Part shown: positions 8,721 through 17,612 of the stretch, piece by piece
Position numbering within the stretch: position 1 is the stretch's first letter
How the letters are laid out: every line of letters starts with the position of its first letter
Program-made: the position numbers and the translations under genes
Notes under the pieces: generated by a model
The model's database searches: none
Told to the model about the DNA's origin: nothing
Seen by the model: the letters and a program-made list of their open reading frames with translations, nothing else
DNA from: an uncultured Dehalococcoidia bacterium
GTDB lineage: Bacteria > Chloroflexota > Dehalococcoidia > Lucifugimonadales > CAJWER01
DNA length: 64,000 bases
Assembly: GCA_958296115.1 (NCBI GenBank)
Contig: OY282442.1
Location: 2,090,943-2,154,942 of the forward strand
Direction of reading: 5' to 3'

Positions 8721-9284
8721 TTAGGGAGGCGCGATCCGGTCCTCGTACTCGGTGGATAGGATTCCCATGACGACGGAATCGAACCGGGAGCCCTCGTGCG
8801 GCCTGCTCTTCCGCAGCGTGCCCTCGTGGACGAACCCGAGATGGCGGAACATGTTCAGCGCCGCCTCGTTGTACTCTGGCACGTCCACCCAGAGCCGGTA
8901 TAGGCCCCAATCGCTGAACGCGGCGCCCATTGCGGCCCTGGTTGCGGCGGTTCCGTAGCCGCGGCGCCAGTTCTCCTTGCCGCCGATGAGGACGGACAGC
9001 TGGCCGTCGCCCAGGGTCTCTTCGACCGCGACGTGCACCTCCCCGACGTGCTCGCCGCCGACGTACACGGAGAGCATTCGGTGCTCCGGGTTGTCGAACA
9101 CGCGCCGCCACTCCTCGTCCGACACCCCGTCCATCTCCTCGGGGTGGTAACCGAGATGCGCGGGGTCGCCGTATGAGTAGCGTCCGAACCAGCTTTCGGC
9201 CACCTCCTCGTCCCGCAGCCACTCCCTGATTCGCGCCACGTCCTGCCTGGAGACAGACCGCAGCTCTACATTAGCCTGCGCCAT
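8721..9284 (-). CDS. GNAT-family N-acetyltransferase (RimJ/RimL-like)
   Basis: Acetyl-CoA-dependent acetyltransferase of 187 residues. The acetyl-CoA loop is WRRGYGTAA near residues 107-115, and the YNEAALNMFRHLGFVHEGTLR stretch is the typical C-terminal part of RimJ/RimL-type enzymes. The first 19 bp overlap the end of the EndoQ gene upstream, so the two are likely co-transcribed. The substrate (protein N-terminus, small amine or antibiotic) is not indicated. Confidence 0.85.
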   Translation of the reverse strand: MAQANVELRSVSRQDVARIREWLRDEEVAESWFGRYSYGDPAHLGYHPEEMDGVSDEEWRRVFDNPEHRMLSVYVGGEHVGEVHVAVEETLGDGQLSVLIGGKENWRRGYGTAATRAAMGAAFSDWGLYRLWVDVPEYNEAALNMFRHLGFVHEGTLRKSRPHEGSRFDSVVMGILSTEYEDRIAPP

Positions 9285-10525
9285 GGACCATCCTCCGTAG
9301 CGCCCTGTAGTTCGTCAGGCCATACCCTGGCGGAGCCGTACTGACCGTCGAACCCGGGCTCGATAGCGACCTCGCCGCGCCTCACCCTGGATACGCCGTC
9401 GGCGACCTTCTCGCCGGCGGCGCGGGCTATGTCCGCGATAGGCGCGGCTGTCAGTATATCCAATTCGCTGCCCAGCGCGTCGGTCATGGCGAGGTATGCC
9501 TGCCGGACGGTCTTGGCGCCGAGTCCTACGCCGCGCGCTTCGGCGATTATCTGCGAGAGGGACACGAGCATCCTGAATGACGGGCGTCCGTTCGGTCCAT
9601 GCGTCAAGCCGTCCGCGTCCATGCGGGTCTCGACGCGCCGGCGGGCGAGCTCTTCGACCCGGTGGAGCACGCCGAGGGTGAGCTTGCGCCCGCACGCGGG
9701 GCATCTCTCTCCGCGAGCCGCCGTCTCCTGCGGCGACATGCTGACGCCGCACTTGCGGTGCCCGGAGTTGTGGTACTTGCCCTCCTCGGGGAAGAACTCG
9801 ACTGTGTACTCGATGGCTTGCGTCTTCAGCGCCGAGAGAAGGCCGTCGTAACTCGGCTGGCCGGACACCACCGTGAGCTCCCGGCCCAGCTTCTCCGGCG
9901 AATGCGCGTCCGAGAACGACACGATAGCCACGTGGTCCAGGGAGGGCACGCGCCAATTCATTGCGGGCTCGCTGGAAAGCCCGGTCTCGACGGCATGAAC
10001 GCGGTCGGTCATGTCCTCGAAGCACTCTTCGAGGGAGTCGTAGCCGGACTTGGAGCCGTACAGCCCGAAGTGCGGCGTCCACAGGTGCGCGGGGATGACG
10101 AAGCATCGCTCGTCCACGCCGAGCAGGGTCTCCAGCAGCTGCCTCGGCGTCATGCGAATGGTGGGCCGACCGTCCCATTCCAGCTTGCCTTTGCTGGACA
10201 GGGCGGCGGTGACGCGCTCGACTGCCCCGATGGTCGGCGCGAACATGAGCATGTGAACCCGCCGCCTGCGCCCATTGTGAACGGCGCTGCAGTTCACCTC
10301 AGCGCCGAGTATGAACCTTACGCCGGAGCGCTCGAACAGCCCGTCGCCCGTATCGCGCAGCTTCGCCCGCGTCTCGGCGGCCCATACGGGCTGGGTGAAG
10401 TCACCGCTCGCGAGCAGGTCGATGCCCTTGATCCGCGCCCACTTCGCCAGATTCTCGAAGGTCAGCCGCCTGCTCGTGCCATGCGCGTAGGGCGAGTGAG
10501 TATGGAGGTCGGCGGTGTATGACAT
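9266..10525 (-). CDS. Endonuclease Q-like PHP-domain nuclease
   Basis: About 419 residues matching the EndoQ family, which cuts DNA 5' of deaminated bases (uracil, hypoxanthine, xanthine). The PHP metal site is visible as DLHTHSPYAHG at the N-terminus, ASGDFT, PAHLWTPHFG and SFSDAHS. A zinc-ribbon follows (HRKCGVSM...CPACGRKLTLGVLHRVEELA), the characteristic EndoQ insertion. EndoQ is common in Archaea and found in only some bacteria. The ATG at 10525 starts exactly at the conserved N-terminus; an extension to 10564 has no better ribosome site. It sits between the Fic gene and the acetyltransferase on the same strand. Confidence 0.85.
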   Translation of the reverse strand: MSYTADLHTHSPYAHGTSRRLTFENLAKWARIKGIDLLASGDFTQPVWAAETRAKLRDTGDGLFERSGVRFILGAEVNCSAVHNGRRRRVHMLMFAPTIGAVERVTAALSSKGKLEWDGRPTIRMTPRQLLETLLGVDERCFVIPAHLWTPHFGLYGSKSGYDSLEECFEDMTDRVHAVETGLSSEPAMNWRVPSLDHVAIVSFSDAHSPEKLGRELTVVSGQPSYDGLLSALKTQAIEYTVEFFPEEGKYHNSGHRKCGVSMSPQETAARGERCPACGRKLTLGVLHRVEELARRRVETRMDADGLTHGPNGRPSFRMLVSLSQIIAEARGVGLGAKTVRQAYLAMTDALGSELDILTAAPIADIARAAGEKVADGVSRVRRGEVAIEPGFDGQYGSARVWPDELQGATEDGPWRRLM

Positions 10526-10573
10526 GTTCTTGGGGGCAGTCCTAATAGCTCGATGCATAGACATTGTACATCG

Positions 10574-11941
10574 CTATGCGCCGAATTGCTGTACAATCTC
10601 GGTGATGAACTGCCTAGCGATGAGCTCGACGTTTGCTTCTCGTATGTCCTCGCTGGAGTTGATGTATATGAAACGCTCTGATTGGATATCGTAGCCCACT
10701 TCGCTGAAGGACGGCGCGTCGGAAGTAGGGATGTCGCGCAGCCGCTTGTAGTAGAAGCTGCCCGGCGGCTCCTCGCGTGCGATATGGAGTGTTACGGGCG
10801 CTCTGTCTTGCATTGAGTAGCTTGCGAATCCGAAGAAGAACAGGTAGCGGGCGCTCCGATCGCCACGGACGAAATCTATCCGGAAGAACCAGGTCCGCTT
10901 TGTGGATTGCCCTCCGCGCAAAGCCAGGTACTTGTCCAGGTCCAGGTTGCCGAACTCCTTGAAATATACTTGGTAGAACCCCTCTGCGGCATCGTACAGA
11001 TTCTCTGATATGACTCTGAAATGCTCCTGGAACAGATCCATCGCTCGCGACCATATTTCGTATTCGTTGACGAGCCGTGCGCGTTCGGGCGCGCCGAGTC
11101 GGTCCGCTATCGCTTCTATCCATTCACCCTGTCGGCGCCGCTCTTCCGCTGCATGTTCATATGCCTCGAGGCTCTCGAGAACGCTCTCATACACGAGGTG
11201 TATGAAGGGTGAGAGATTTGCTGCTTGAGATTCTTCAAGGGCGTCGTAGTATCGAGTCCTCTCCTCCTTCGATATGATGGCTATCGGGTAGCGGTTCCGC
11301 ATGAGGATGAGGTTCATGAGGATCCGGGCCGTTCGGCCGTTGCCGTCTATGAAGGGATGGATTTGGGCAAACCAAGCATGCGCGGCGCAGGCAATTACGA
11401 TGGCGTCTCTCTCGTTGACGGTTTCGGTTGACGCTCTGATCCAGTCCGAGAAATCTGTCATCTGCGGAGGGATTTCCTCCGGCATGGGCGGCGCATAGCT
11501 GGAGCCGCTGATCTTGACCTCTACATTCCGGTAGTTGCCCGCTTCTCTATCGTCTATACCCGTCAGTATCAATTTGTGAATCTGGCGCACGTCGGATTGG
11601 ACAACCGGCCTGTCCATCCGCGCCAGCGTTTCGAGGTAATCCAGGGCTTGGGCCAAGCTCCTTGCCTCGGCCTGATCTCGGAGAGATTTCCCGGTGATGG
11701 TGAGTCCCTGTTCTACGACCAGACGGGTTTCGCCCAGGTCGAGCTGGTTTCCCTCTATAGCGTTGGAGTGGTATATGTTCTTGATGCGGAAGAAGCCGAA
11801 CAAATGTCTGAGCGTATCTGCCGAGAGGCGACCCCCCTGCCGCATCGTATCGACGCGTCTGGATACGTCATCCAGCAGTGGAACAAGCGCGCCATCATAC
11901 ACGAATGGCGCGCCTGTTATCTCGATTATATTGCCGGCCAA
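10574..11941 (-). CDS. Fic-domain protein (class II, probable AMPylase)
   Basis: 455 residues. The Fic core motif HPFIDGNGRTAR is intact near residue 195, so nucleotide transfer to a target hydroxyl (usually AMPylation) is expected. SNAIEGN at residues 59-65 matches the (S/T)xxxE(G/N) inhibitory helix, here N-terminal, which defines self-inhibited class II enzymes, so no separate antitoxin is needed. The C-terminal third looks like the winged-helix or substrate region seen in Fic proteins but I cannot assign it. The start appears to be TTG 6 nt after the permease stop, which suggests coupling; base composition is somewhat lower in G+C than surroundings. Confidence 0.88.
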   Translation of the reverse strand: MAGNIIEITGAPFVYDGALVPLLDDVSRRVDTMRQGGRLSADTLRHLFGFFRIKNIYHSNAIEGNQLDLGETRLVVEQGLTITGKSLRDQAEARSLAQALDYLETLARMDRPVVQSDVRQIHKLILTGIDDREAGNYRNVEVKISGSSYAPPMPEEIPPQMTDFSDWIRASTETVNERDAIVIACAAHAWFAQIHPFIDGNGRTARILMNLILMRNRYPIAIISKEERTRYYDALEESQAANLSPFIHLVYESVLESLEAYEHAAEERRRQGEWIEAIADRLGAPERARLVNEYEIWSRAMDLFQEHFRVISENLYDAAEGFYQVYFKEFGNLDLDKYLALRGGQSTKRTWFFRIDFVRGDRSARYLFFFGFASYSMQDRAPVTLHIAREEPPGSFYYKRLRDIPTSDAPSFSEVGYDIQSERFIYINSSEDIREANVELIARQFITEIVQQFGA

Positions 11942-11947
11942 CGCAGC

Positions 11948-12970
11948 CTACTGGTTGGTGAGCTTTACTCTTGGGTCCACTATTGCCAGGAGGATGTCGG
12001 AGATCAGGGTGCCTACCACCGTGAGGAGGCCCAGCAGGAGGACTATGAAGCCGGCTAGGTAGATGTCCTCGTCCCAGATTGCGGTCAGCAGCACGGGGCC
12101 TATCGTCGGCAGGCTCAGCACCACGGACACTATCACGCTGCCGCTGATCAGGGCCGGCAGCAGGTAGCCGATGGTGCTGATGAGCGGGTTGATGGCCACG
12201 CGGGTAGGGTACTTGAGTATCAGTCTCCACGACTGGACGCCCTTCGCCCGCGCGGTTACCACGTAGGGCTTGCTGAGCTCGTCGAGGAGGTTGTTGCGCA
12301 TGACGCGGATCAGCCCGGCCGTCCCGGACGTGCCCAGCACGATTGCGGGGATCCAGAGGTGGTCGATCAGGTCGAGGATCTTGCCCAGGCTCCATGGGGC
12401 GTTGATGTAGTCCGCGGAGAAGAGGCCGCCTACGTTCATGTCGAAGTAGGCGTAGAAGATGTACATCAGCACCAGGCCCAGCAGGAAGTCGGGCACGGCG
12501 AGGCCGCTGAACCCGACGAAGGTGAAGAGGTAGTCCCCCACGGAGTGCTGCCTCACCGCCGAGTAGATGCCGATCGGCACCGCCAGCGTCCACGTGACGA
12601 TGATGGTGAAGGCTGTCAGGGATATGGTGGTCCATATCCTCTCGCCGATGATCTTCTTCACGGGCTCCTGGTACGCCAGCCCGCCGCCAGGGGCGCCGAA
12701 CGCGAGCCCCAAGTCCCCGTGCCGTATCATACGCCATATCCAGTTGCCGTACCTGTACCAGAGGGGCCTGTCGAGGTTCAGGTAGTCGCGGAACGTCTTC
12801 ATCAGCTCCTGCGCCATCGCCTCGGATTCGCCGACGACGTGCACGGTGCGCGCGTACCGCTTGGTGGCGAGGTCGCCCTCTGGCAACTCGATGATGACGA
12901 AGGCCAGTATGGAGATCATCCACACGGTGAACGCGGCTAGGACAAGCCTTCGCGCTATGTATGTAATCAT
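11948..12970 (-). CDS. Dipeptide/oligopeptide-type ABC transporter permease (DppB-like)
   Basis: Inner-membrane permease of 340 residues. MITYIARRLVLAAFTVWMIS is the standard first helix of DppB/OppB, and about six membrane segments follow. The cytoplasmic EAA-like loop lies in KPYVVTARAKGVQSWRLILKY. The usual partners (DppC, ATPases, binding protein) are absent, so this is an orphan permease. Its ATG overlaps the stop of the zinc-ribbon gene (ATGA at 12967-12970), and Fic follows 6 nt after its stop, which makes it part of the PLD/AAA cassette rather than an import operon. Confidence 0.88.
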   Translation of the reverse strand: MITYIARRLVLAAFTVWMISILAFVIIELPEGDLATKRYARTVHVVGESEAMAQELMKTFRDYLNLDRPLWYRYGNWIWRMIRHGDLGLAFGAPGGGLAYQEPVKKIIGERIWTTISLTAFTIIVTWTLAVPIGIYSAVRQHSVGDYLFTFVGFSGLAVPDFLLGLVLMYIFYAYFDMNVGGLFSADYINAPWSLGKILDLIDHLWIPAIVLGTSGTAGLIRVMRNNLLDELSKPYVVTARAKGVQSWRLILKYPTRVAINPLISTIGYLLPALISGSVIVSVVLSLPTIGPVLLTAIWDEDIYLAGFIVLLLGLLTVVGTLISDILLAIVDPRVKLTNQ

Positions 12971-13266
12971 TGCCTCGCCTCCGCTCCGATTGGGTTCGCC
13001 GGGGCCGCGCCCGCTATTATACGTACCGGCGCGGTATGTTCAACCCCTGCTGCCTGTTTCTCGTCTCTCATGGCATCCAGCCCCATCTTCGTGAACCGCT
13101 GGCCGGGCATCTTCTGCTCCGTGAACGTCTTGCCGCAACCGCGGCAACGATACCGCTGGTCGCCCTCGCCCGCAACGCGCCCGTGCCGAGACACGCTGCC
13201 ACCGCAAGCAGGGCAGCTGACCCCGAACTCAGTCTTGGTTGTCTCCGTCTCGGTGAACTGCGTCAT
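12967..13266 (-). CDS. Small zinc-ribbon protein, transposase-like DNA-binding type
   Basis: 99 residues starting at the ATG of an ATGA overlap with the PLD/AAA stop. CPACGG...GRVAGEGDQRYRCRGCGKTF is a four-cysteine zinc ribbon like the N-terminus of InsA-type transposase proteins. The rest (KMPGQRFTKMGLDAMRDEK and a low-complexity tail) shows no catalytic domain. It may bind DNA or RNA for the PLD/AAA protein, which is an inference from coupling. The end overlaps the permease start by 4 bp. Confidence 0.7.
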   Translation of the reverse strand: MTQFTETETTKTEFGVSCPACGGSVSRHGRVAGEGDQRYRCRGCGKTFTEQKMPGQRFTKMGLDAMRDEKQAAGVEHTAPVRIIAGAAPANPIGAEARQ

Positions 13267-15287
13267 TGAGCTTCTGCAGACCCTCTGTTTCTGCTTTTGA
13301 AGAAAGGCCAGCGTCGTTGCCAACCGGTTTCAAAGGGGGAAGGGGCACCAAGAAATTGCTCTACCTCGTCTAGGTTCAGCACGGTTCTTCCAGGGCTACT
13401 GGCATCCTCGTCAATGAGTTCTGCTGGCATGTCATTCCAATTGAACTTGCCCCTTCCAAAGCTGTCAGTCGGTTCCCAATAGGTAATGCGGCAATCCTCA
13501 ACCATCCAGCCGATGGGATTCTCTCCAACTCGCTTAGCTCGTGTGGACTCGTCAAACAGATTTCTGAGTCTTGCCCGTGGTCGGTCATACCGTTTATTGG
13601 CGAATTCGACCCAAGTAGTGCGCTCGCACCATGTGGGGGTGTCTGGAGAGTCTATGGATTCAGTGATGATACTCTGCAACGCGCCAGTGGCAAGGCTGAG
13701 CCAATCCTCCTGTCCTCGCTCGTCGTCAAGGCGATTCATGGCTTCCTGCAGGAACCGACGATAGAGGTGTCCAGTCAAGCCATCTTGTATATCTTGAACT
13801 TCACTGTCAAGTCTCTGGCGCAGGGCTTCATCATGCAACGGCAATGAGGTTGTCGTGTACACCGATAGTACACGCCGTATCAACTCAGGAGGGAAGTGCT
13901 TAGCGTCGGCATTCATGGACAGCAGGAATACAGGATACTCCGCCAATCCGGGAACCTCATTCTCGTTCTTTATCATGTCCATTGCGTGGTTCCTGAACGC
14001 CTTCTGGCTTATGTCGTCGAACACAACAGGAAACCTCTTATAGTTATATTGCAGATTGCGTAGGTTCTGCCCTGTGAAATCCTGCTTGTTCACCATATGC
14101 GCCATACCGAACATAGATACCATTAGCGTACGCACAAGGGTAGTCTTGCCGCATTGCGGCTTTCCGTGGATTATGGCGAACAGTGGATTCCTAATTTTGT
14201 CAGTCGCCAACTCCCGTATGTCGCACATGAATGGCGAGAAGTACAGCCAAGCCCATAGGACAAAGTAGTCTCTTTGCATCCGTCCGATATTGCCACGGAA
14301 CGCATTCTCATAGTTCTGGAAGTAGCGTAGCAACAGTTTCACGTCATTTTTAACCTTCTGGTCGACTGCATCAAGCGCGAACGACTTGCCGGACAGCATC
14401 GCCGTTCTCTCGTGTCGATTGATTGAGAACCATGTGTGTTCAGCCTCCGATACTTCCTTGATTTTGAGGAGCCTGACCACCTTCCGCTTGTTATCGGGAG
14501 AGATTGTCTGCTTACCGTTACGAGCTGAAGGTAGAGATGGCGATATCCTCGGTTTAATTATACCAACGAGTTTCTCAATATTCTCTAAACGAACCGCTCC
14601 AGGTGATGGTTGGGCGGGTTCAATGACCAGAGTCCCGGACTTTGGGTCAAGGGCTGGCGTCTGGTCTATCCTTATTTCTGCCTCCTCTATTCTGTGTTGG
14701 GGCAGAGGAACGTTATCATGAGCCTGTGCGCGTACCGATTCGTACATGCGGCTGTAGTAGTCCCATGCCCTGGGGTCGTCGTCATACTTGGTCAGTGTCT
14801 CATACTGATCGCCCGATAGACCCACCTCTGAGAGGTTAGCTGACCCAGTTATGACGCGCCGCGGTCCGCAGTTTCTGTTAGAGAGTAGATATATCTTTGC
14901 ATGAGACTTTGACTGCCTCAGAACTAAGAAGCGAGCCTTGCCCTCCTGTGCCTTTCGGATGATTCGTGCATGGCGTTCATCAGGCAGTTCCTTGATGGCT
15001 GCGCGGGTTTCACTCATCACTATGTTCTGGAACCCGATGATGTCGTAGAAACTGCCAATCACCTTCTCACTCCCAAACACGACCTCAAACTCCGCAAACT
15101 CAAACTCGTCAAGCAGGCGGACAATGGCAGGAACACTCGCAGAGTACGTCAGCACCCTCAATGTGTCATAGCCCCTGAACATTTCCCAATTGAATCTCTG
15201 TTCCCCTTGGAATTCAGCATCCACTATCCGCAAGCCATCGCCCAAGTCCAGTGAGGGGGTATCGCCTTCCCCCATGAGAGATACCAT
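13263..15287 (-). CDS. PLD-nuclease / AAA-type P-loop ATPase fusion, candidate defence protein
   Basis: About 674 residues from the ATG at 15287. Near residues 129-153 is one phospholipase D-type active site, HAKIYLL then GSANLS (HxK...GSxN), as in Nuc and BfiI nucleases that work as dimers. The C-terminal half has a Walker A loop GKPQCGKTT (375-383), Walker B VVFDD (421-425), a sensor asparagine in LLSMNAD and an ELIRR arginine. I do not recognise the exact family; it is not a lipid enzyme by appearance because it lacks a signal peptide. G+C is clearly lower than the flanks (26 of 60 bases in 14041-14100). A start upstream of 15287 would lie inside the promoter. Confidence 0.75.
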   Translation of the reverse strand: MVSLMGEGDTPSLDLGDGLRIVDAEFQGEQRFNWEMFRGYDTLRVLTYSASVPAIVRLLDEFEFAEFEVVFGSEKVIGSFYDIIGFQNIVMSETRAAIKELPDERHARIIRKAQEGKARFLVLRQSKSHAKIYLLSNRNCGPRRVITGSANLSEVGLSGDQYETLTKYDDDPRAWDYYSRMYESVRAQAHDNVPLPQHRIEEAEIRIDQTPALDPKSGTLVIEPAQPSPGAVRLENIEKLVGIIKPRISPSLPSARNGKQTISPDNKRKVVRLLKIKEVSEAEHTWFSINRHERTAMLSGKSFALDAVDQKVKNDVKLLLRYFQNYENAFRGNIGRMQRDYFVLWAWLYFSPFMCDIRELATDKIRNPLFAIIHGKPQCGKTTLVRTLMVSMFGMAHMVNKQDFTGQNLRNLQYNYKRFPVVFDDISQKAFRNHAMDMIKNENEVPGLAEYPVFLLSMNADAKHFPPELIRRVLSVYTTTSLPLHDEALRQRLDSEVQDIQDGLTGHLYRRFLQEAMNRLDDERGQEDWLSLATGALQSIITESIDSPDTPTWCERTTWVEFANKRYDRPRARLRNLFDESTRAKRVGENPIGWMVEDCRITYWEPTDSFGRGKFNWNDMPAELIDEDASSPGRTVLNLDEVEQFLGAPSPFETGWQRRWPFFKSRNRGSAEAQ

Positions 15288-15371
15288 ACCATTCTTGGTC
15301 AAGAGTGGGGACCTCCGCCTTTGGCTTGGTTGGGCGGGATTCCCGCTCCCGCCCAACCTCTTTCGCCAGAT

Positions 15372-15400
15372 ACTATACCACACCTGAAATCGCTTGACAA
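15372..15400 (-). promoter_or_regulatory. Promoter of the PLD/AAA cassette
   Basis: On the minus strand TTGTCA (15395-15400), 17-bp spacer, TATAGT (15372-15377). This fixes the downstream start of the PLD/AAA protein near 15287. The remaining bases 15401-15699, before the ASPIC lipoprotein, show nothing else I can support. Confidence 0.75.
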
Positions 15401-15699
15401 CGGAACCCTGCGCTCCGGTCTTTCCACGAGGGATCGCTGCGGGAGGCGTGGAATGTCTGCTTCCTGCGAGGTAACGGCCGGCAAGTCATTGCTGCGCGAC
15501 TACATCGGTGCTACCATCGGGTTCGAAGATATTGGTCGCCTTACGCGCAAGTCGCACAAGAGCCTCATGCGTATTTTCAGTCCAAAGGAAGACCCCAAGC
15601 CCGCAACCTGTTCGAGGTGCTCCGTTGTGTCCGAAGGCGCGACAGGGTTCACCTCGAGGTGTGGGCTGTCCGGTAGGGTCGGACAGTCTCAAGCCGCTC

Positions 15700-17484
15700 A
15701 TGGTGAATAGAGTCATGACCGGGGTCAAGGCGGCGACGGCGTGGGCGGCCGTCCTGCTGGCAGCCGCCGCTTGCGGAGATACGGGGCGTGACGCGCTCGC
15801 TCCTGCGACTGGCGAGGCGCCTGCCGTGGCGCGGACATCTCCGGGCCCTGACGACGCGGGCAAGCCGCTGTTCGTGGACGTTACAGAGGCGGCGGGGATT
15901 CGGTTCCTGCATCACGAGGACATGGCGGAGATGCAGCCCGTTGGCGGGGGCGTTGTCGTGTTCGACTACAACGGCGACGGGCTGGACGACGCATATCTCA
16001 CCGACTCTCTGGGGCCGAACGCGCTGTTCCGCAACAACGGCGACGGCACGTTCACCGATGTTGCGCGCGCGGCGGGCGTGGACGACCCCGTCGGCCACTC
16101 CAACGGCGGATGCGCCGCCGATTACGACAACGACGGCGACCAGGACCTGTACCTGACCAACCACGGCTCCAGCAGGCTCTTCCGCAACGATGGGGTGGGC
16201 GCGTTCAGCGACGTGACGACCGAGAGCGGCGTGGTGGACGCGGACCCGTCGTTCAAGTCCACCGGCTGCGCGTGGGGGGACTACGACCGGGACGGCCATC
16301 TCGACCTGGTGGTAACACGTCACTTTCGGGAGCTGACGGCGAGGACGCTGGTCGAGGGCGCGTTCCACGAGGAGGTCCGCAGCCTCGCGCTGTACCGCAA
16401 CACGGGCGGCGGCGCGTTCACCGACGAGACGGAGCTGCTCGGTCACACGGGCCATCCGCCGCGCAGCCGGTACGGGGAGCCTCTCGGCAACCTGTGGGGC
16501 GCAGGGTTCCAGCCGGGCTGGCTCGACTATGACAACGACGGCGATTCGGATCTGTACGTCGCCAATGACTGGGGGACGTTCACGAATCCAAACGTGTTGT
16601 GGCGGAACGACGGGCCGCTGGACGGCGGGGGGTGGAGCTTTGTGGACGTGTCGGAGGAGTCGGGCGCGGGCGCGGCGATGGAGGCTATGAGCGTCTCGGT
16701 GGGGGACTACAACCTGGACGGACGGCTGGACGTGTTCGTGACCAACGTGGGGGCGAGCCTGCTGCTGGAGGGCCGCGGCAAGGATGGCTCGGCGAGTCGC
16801 CCCTACGGGAGTGGCGTGTACGGGAATGGAGGCGGAACATTCGTGGACGCGGCTGCGTCGGCGGGGGCCGAGATGGCGATGATTGGGGTTGAGAAGCGCG
16901 TTACGTGGGGGTCGGCGTTCTTGGATTACGATAACGACGGGTGGGAGGACCTGTACGTGGCGAGCGGGTTCCTGAAACCGACCATCAACCCGCAGGGCGC
17001 GCCGTCGTACATGAAGCGGCAGCACAACAGGCTGCTGCGAAACAGGGGAGACGGCACGTTCGAGGACGTGTCGGACGGCAGCGGCGCGGACGATCCGGGC
17101 GTTGGGCGCGGGATGGCGTATTTGGACATGGACGGTGACGGCTGCCTGGACCTGCTGGTGGGCAACCTGGGCGGCAGCGCGAGGCTGTTCAGGAACGCCT
17201 GCGGTACGGGCAACAACTGGCTGGCGGTGAGCCTGGTCGGGACGCGCGGCAACAGGGACGGGATCGGCGCGAGGATTACGCTGGAGACGGGCGGCAGGAC
17301 ACAGACGCGCGAGGTGTCGAGCGGGGGCAGCTTCATGAGCCAGCACATGCTGACGGCCCATTTCGGCCTGGGCTGGGTAACCAGCGCGGACCGGCTGACA
17401 GTGCGATGGCCCAGCGGCGCGACGCAGACGCTGGTTGACGTGCGAGCCGGGCAGCGCATTACGGTCGTGGAGCCGGGGGAGTGA
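15700..17484 (+). CDS. ASPIC/UnbV and FG-GAP repeat lipoprotein (CRTAC-like)
   Basis: About 594 residues. The N-terminus is a lipoprotein signal with hydrophobic core and lipobox LAAAAC, so the mature protein is anchored outside the membrane. Then follow FG-GAP/VCBS beta-propeller repeats carrying calcium loops such as DYNGDGLDD, DYDNDGDQD, DYDRDGHLD and DMDGDGCLD. The C-terminus (GNRDGIGARI... and RLTVRWPSGATQ) is the ASPIC/UnbV domain. Such proteins are abundant in Chloroflexota and Planctomycetes and are thought to bind ligands or matrix at the surface. ATG codons at 15700 and 15715 are both possible. Confidence 0.88.
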   Translation: MVNRVMTGVKAATAWAAVLLAAAACGDTGRDALAPATGEAPAVARTSPGPDDAGKPLFVDVTEAAGIRFLHHEDMAEMQPVGGGVVVFDYNGDGLDDAYLTDSLGPNALFRNNGDGTFTDVARAAGVDDPVGHSNGGCAADYDNDGDQDLYLTNHGSSRLFRNDGVGAFSDVTTESGVVDADPSFKSTGCAWGDYDRDGHLDLVVTRHFRELTARTLVEGAFHEEVRSLALYRNTGGGAFTDETELLGHTGHPPRSRYGEPLGNLWGAGFQPGWLDYDNDGDSDLYVANDWGTFTNPNVLWRNDGPLDGGGWSFVDVSEESGAGAAMEAMSVSVGDYNLDGRLDVFVTNVGASLLLEGRGKDGSASRPYGSGVYGNGGGTFVDAAASAGAEMAMIGVEKRVTWGSAFLDYDNDGWEDLYVASGFLKPTINPQGAPSYMKRQHNRLLRNRGDGTFEDVSDGSGADDPGVGRGMAYLDMDGDGCLDLLVGNLGGSARLFRNACGTGNNWLAVSLVGTRGNRDGIGARITLETGGRTQTREVSSGGSFMSQHMLTAHFGLGWVTSADRLTVRWPSGATQTLVDVRAGQRITVVEPGE

Positions 17485-17612
17485 TTAGTAATGCCAGGCG
17501 CTGCTTGACCGGCTGCTAGTGGTTGCGGAATGGCGTAGGTGGCGGATTTGGGGTACGATGCTCCTCTTGAACTACGCGGCGCAATCTAGGTGGTGATTAT
17601 GGAGGTCCTGAT

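Noticed and set aside
15500-15545. tRNA fragment suggested by GGGTTCGAA
   Set aside because: The flanking bases do not form a T-arm stem or acceptor stem.
15649-17361. Long minus-strand frame antisense to the ASPIC lipoprotein
   Set aside because: A shadow of high-GC third-position bias; the plus-strand frame has signal peptide, calcium loops and ASPIC domain.
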